Below, piece after piece: positions 5,286 to 6,628 of a stretch of DNA of 6,628 nucleotides; positions within the stretch are counted from its first letter, which is position 1; each line of letters opens with the position of its first letter. Position numbers and translations under genes: made by a program. A model generated the notes under the pieces. That model was not told the DNA's origin. It made no database searches and was given only the letters and a program-made list of their open reading frames with translations. Origin of the DNA: Nitratidesulfovibrio sp044433065 (GTDB taxonomy: Bacteria; Desulfobacterota; Desulfovibrionia; Desulfovibrionales; Desulfovibrionaceae); assembly GCA_044433065.1 (NCBI GenBank), contig JAWXUA010000152.1:1-6628 (forward strand). Reading direction: 5' to 3'.

Positions 5286-6557
5286 ATGAACTCTGTACAC
5301 AATATTGCACAAGCCATAGCACACATTGGGCACAACGCCAAAGTCGCTGCTCGCCAATTAGCCGCAGCCCCAGCCGCAGCTAAGGTCGCTATGCTCGAGC
5401 ATCTTGCGACTCTACTCATGGAGCGCGAAGACAACATTATGGCCGCTAATGCCAAAGACATGCAAGCCGCAGCAGATGCTGGCATGGATGCTCCGCGCCA
5501 AGACCGATTGCGCCTCACCCACAAGACCATGTGCGAAATGGCTGACGCATGTCGCCATGTTGCCGGACTCGCAGATCCTATTGGTGCCATAGAGCGCCAA
5601 TGGCAGCGCCCCAACGGCCTGCTTGTGGGCAAAATGCGCATCCCCCTTGGCGTCATTGCCATGATTTATGAATCGCGTCCCAACGTGACCATTGACTCGG
5701 CCATTCTGTGCCTCAAGGCTGGCAATGCTGTGATTTTGCGCGGTGGTTCAGAAGCCATTCATTCCAATATAGCCCTTGCCGCCCTCATCCACGAAGCCTT
5801 GACCAAGGCTGAACTCCCAGCCCACGCCGTGCAAGTGGTCCCCTTCACCGATCGTGAAGCCGTAACCCACTTGTGCCACCTTGACGACTGCATTGATGTC
5901 ATCATCCCACGTGGCGGTGAACGCCTCATCCGCGCCGTTGTGGAGCAAGCACGCATGCCTGTACTCAAGCATTACAAAGGTGTGTGCCATGCCTACATTG
6001 ACCAAGGTGCAGACCTTTCGCAAGCCCTTGAGATTATTTATAATGGCAAAGTACAGCGCCCTGGTGTTTGCAATGCCCTTGAAGGCCTTCTCGTAAACGC
6101 AAGCGAAGCCGAAGCCTTTTTGCCACAAGTTGCTGACAAGCTCGGCAAAGCTGGCGTCACCTTCCGCGCATGCGAAAAGTCCCTCCCCCTACTGGCCCCC
6201 TACGCCACTGCCATAGGCCCCGATGATCGCGGTACAGAATACCATGACCTCATTTTGCTCGTGCAAGTGGTTGAAAGCATGGATGAAGCCCTCGACTATA
6301 TCGCCCAATACGGCTCTAACCACAGCGAAATTATTTGCACCCAAAATCACCTCAACGCCATGCGCTTCATGCGCGAAGCAGACGCTTCCATGGTCGCGGT
6401 CAATGCCTCAACCCGTTTCAATGACGGTGGACAGCTCGGGCTCGGTGCTGAAATCGGCATTTGTACCTCAAAGCTCCACTCCTACGGCGCCATGGGTGTC
6501 GAAGAGTTGACCACAACTAAGTTTGTTGTCTTTGGTACTGGCCAAGTTCGCGAATAG
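5286..6557 (+). CDS. proA: Gamma-glutamyl phosphate reductase (glutamate-5-semialdehyde dehydrogenase)
   Basis: A 423-residue cytoplasmic enzyme of the aldehyde dehydrogenase superfamily, of normal ProA length. It reduces gamma-glutamyl phosphate with NADPH to glutamate-5-semialdehyde, the second step of proline synthesis. Visible signatures are IYESRPNVT (127-135), LRGGSEA (151-157), IPRGG (207-211), QRPGVCNALE with catalytic C262, TRFNDGGQLGLGAEIG (376-391) and MGVEELT (403-409). The start has AAGGA (5275-5279) 6 nt upstream. No proB is in the window, and a hairpin follows 16 nt after the stop, so proA appears to be a single-gene unit transcribed away from the ior operon. Nothing is missing or broken. 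Confidence 0.98.
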   Translation: MNSVHNIAQAIAHIGHNAKVAARQLAAAPAAAKVAMLEHLATLLMEREDNIMAANAKDMQAAADAGMDAPRQDRLRLTHKTMCEMADACRHVAGLADPIGAIERQWQRPNGLLVGKMRIPLGVIAMIYESRPNVTIDSAILCLKAGNAVILRGGSEAIHSNIALAALIHEALTKAELPAHAVQVVPFTDREAVTHLCHLDDCIDVIIPRGGERLIRAVVEQARMPVLKHYKGVCHAYIDQGADLSQALEIIYNGKVQRPGVCNALEGLLVNASEAEAFLPQVADKLGKAGVTFRACEKSLPLLAPYATAIGPDDRGTEYHDLILLVQVVESMDEALDYIAQYGSNHSEIICTQNHLNAMRFMREADASMVAVNASTRFNDGGQLGLGAEIGICTSKLHSYGAMGVEELTTTKFVVFGTGQVRE

Positions 6558-6573
6558 TTTTATATGTGGATAC

Positions 6574-6627
6574 GCTGGGGTCTGGGGAAGGAAACTTTTG
6601 AAAAAGTGTCTTTCCCCAGACCCCAGC
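6574..6627 (+). terminator. Long hairpin terminator after proA
   Basis: The outer stem (6574-6589 with 6612-6627) is perfect and GC-rich. It continues inward through a G-U pair and one mismatch to a TGAA loop (6599-6602), about 25 pairs in all. It begins 16 nt after the proA stop. The window ends one base past the stem, so a following U tract cannot be seen. Its inner part matches the core of the hairpin at the left edge. Confidence 0.75.
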
Positions 6628-6628
6628 C

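Noticed and set aside
5246..5662. 138-codon minus-strand frame opposite the start of proA
   Set aside because: Antisense to conserved ProA sequence; composition is that of a mirrored Ala-rich coding region.
1..6628. CRISPR array, tRNA/rRNA gene, insertion sequence, phage or toxin-antitoxin genes, defence system
   Set aside because: No spaced direct repeats, no cloverleaf noticed, no transposase, integrase or nuclease motifs; the genes are metabolic and regulatory and cover nearly the whole window.

Overview
The window holds five complete genes on two divergent transcription units. It looks like ordinary chromosome from a Desulfovibrio-like sulfate reducer (Desulfobacterota). That assignment is an inference. 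It rests on the gene set (an indolepyruvate:ferredoxin oxidoreductase operon with its own NifA-type regulator, next to proA), on the long GGGGAAGG...CCTTCCCC-type hairpins at both edges, and on a remembered but unverified similarity to the Desulfovibrio vulgaris gene order. Base composition is near 50% GC by eye.

Layout. Four genes are read leftward: a membrane-anchored TPR (YfgM-like) protein (4954-4232), iorA (4131-2254), iorB (2254-1658) and a GAF/AAA+/Fis-type sigma-54-family regulator (1654-68). iorA and iorB overlap by one base (TAATG), and the regulator starts 3 nt after iorB, so these three are almost certainly one transcript. The TPR gene is 100 nt upstream of iorA and may head the same operon. 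proA (5286-6557) is read rightward and is followed by a strong hairpin. The 331-nt region between the divergent units (4955-5285) carries a good sigma-70-like promoter for the TPR/ior unit, a sigma-54-like promoter that is one base too short, several dyads, and one copy of a 17-nt sequence whose inverted second copy lies between the TPR gene and iorA.

Function. IorAB oxidatively decarboxylates aryl pyruvates, formed by transamination of aromatic amino acids, to aryl-acetyl-CoA with ferredoxin as acceptor, or runs in reverse to make aromatic amino acids. The co-transcribed regulator probably controls this step. ProA is a proline biosynthesis enzyme and is probably only a neighbour.

Most interesting points. 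(1) The C-terminal ferredoxin domain of IorA has lost the ligands of exactly one of its two [4Fe-4S] clusters and kept all four ligands of the other. (2) The regulator has GAFVGA instead of GAFTGA in its sigma-54-contacting loop. (3) The best sigma-54-like promoter has a 9-nt instead of a 10-nt gap between GG and GC. Points 2 and 3 together could mean sigma-54 control is changed or decaying here. (4) A 17-nt perfect inverted repeat flanks the TPR gene and its promoter. I see no defence system, CRISPR, mobile element or RNA gene, and no wholly new system.
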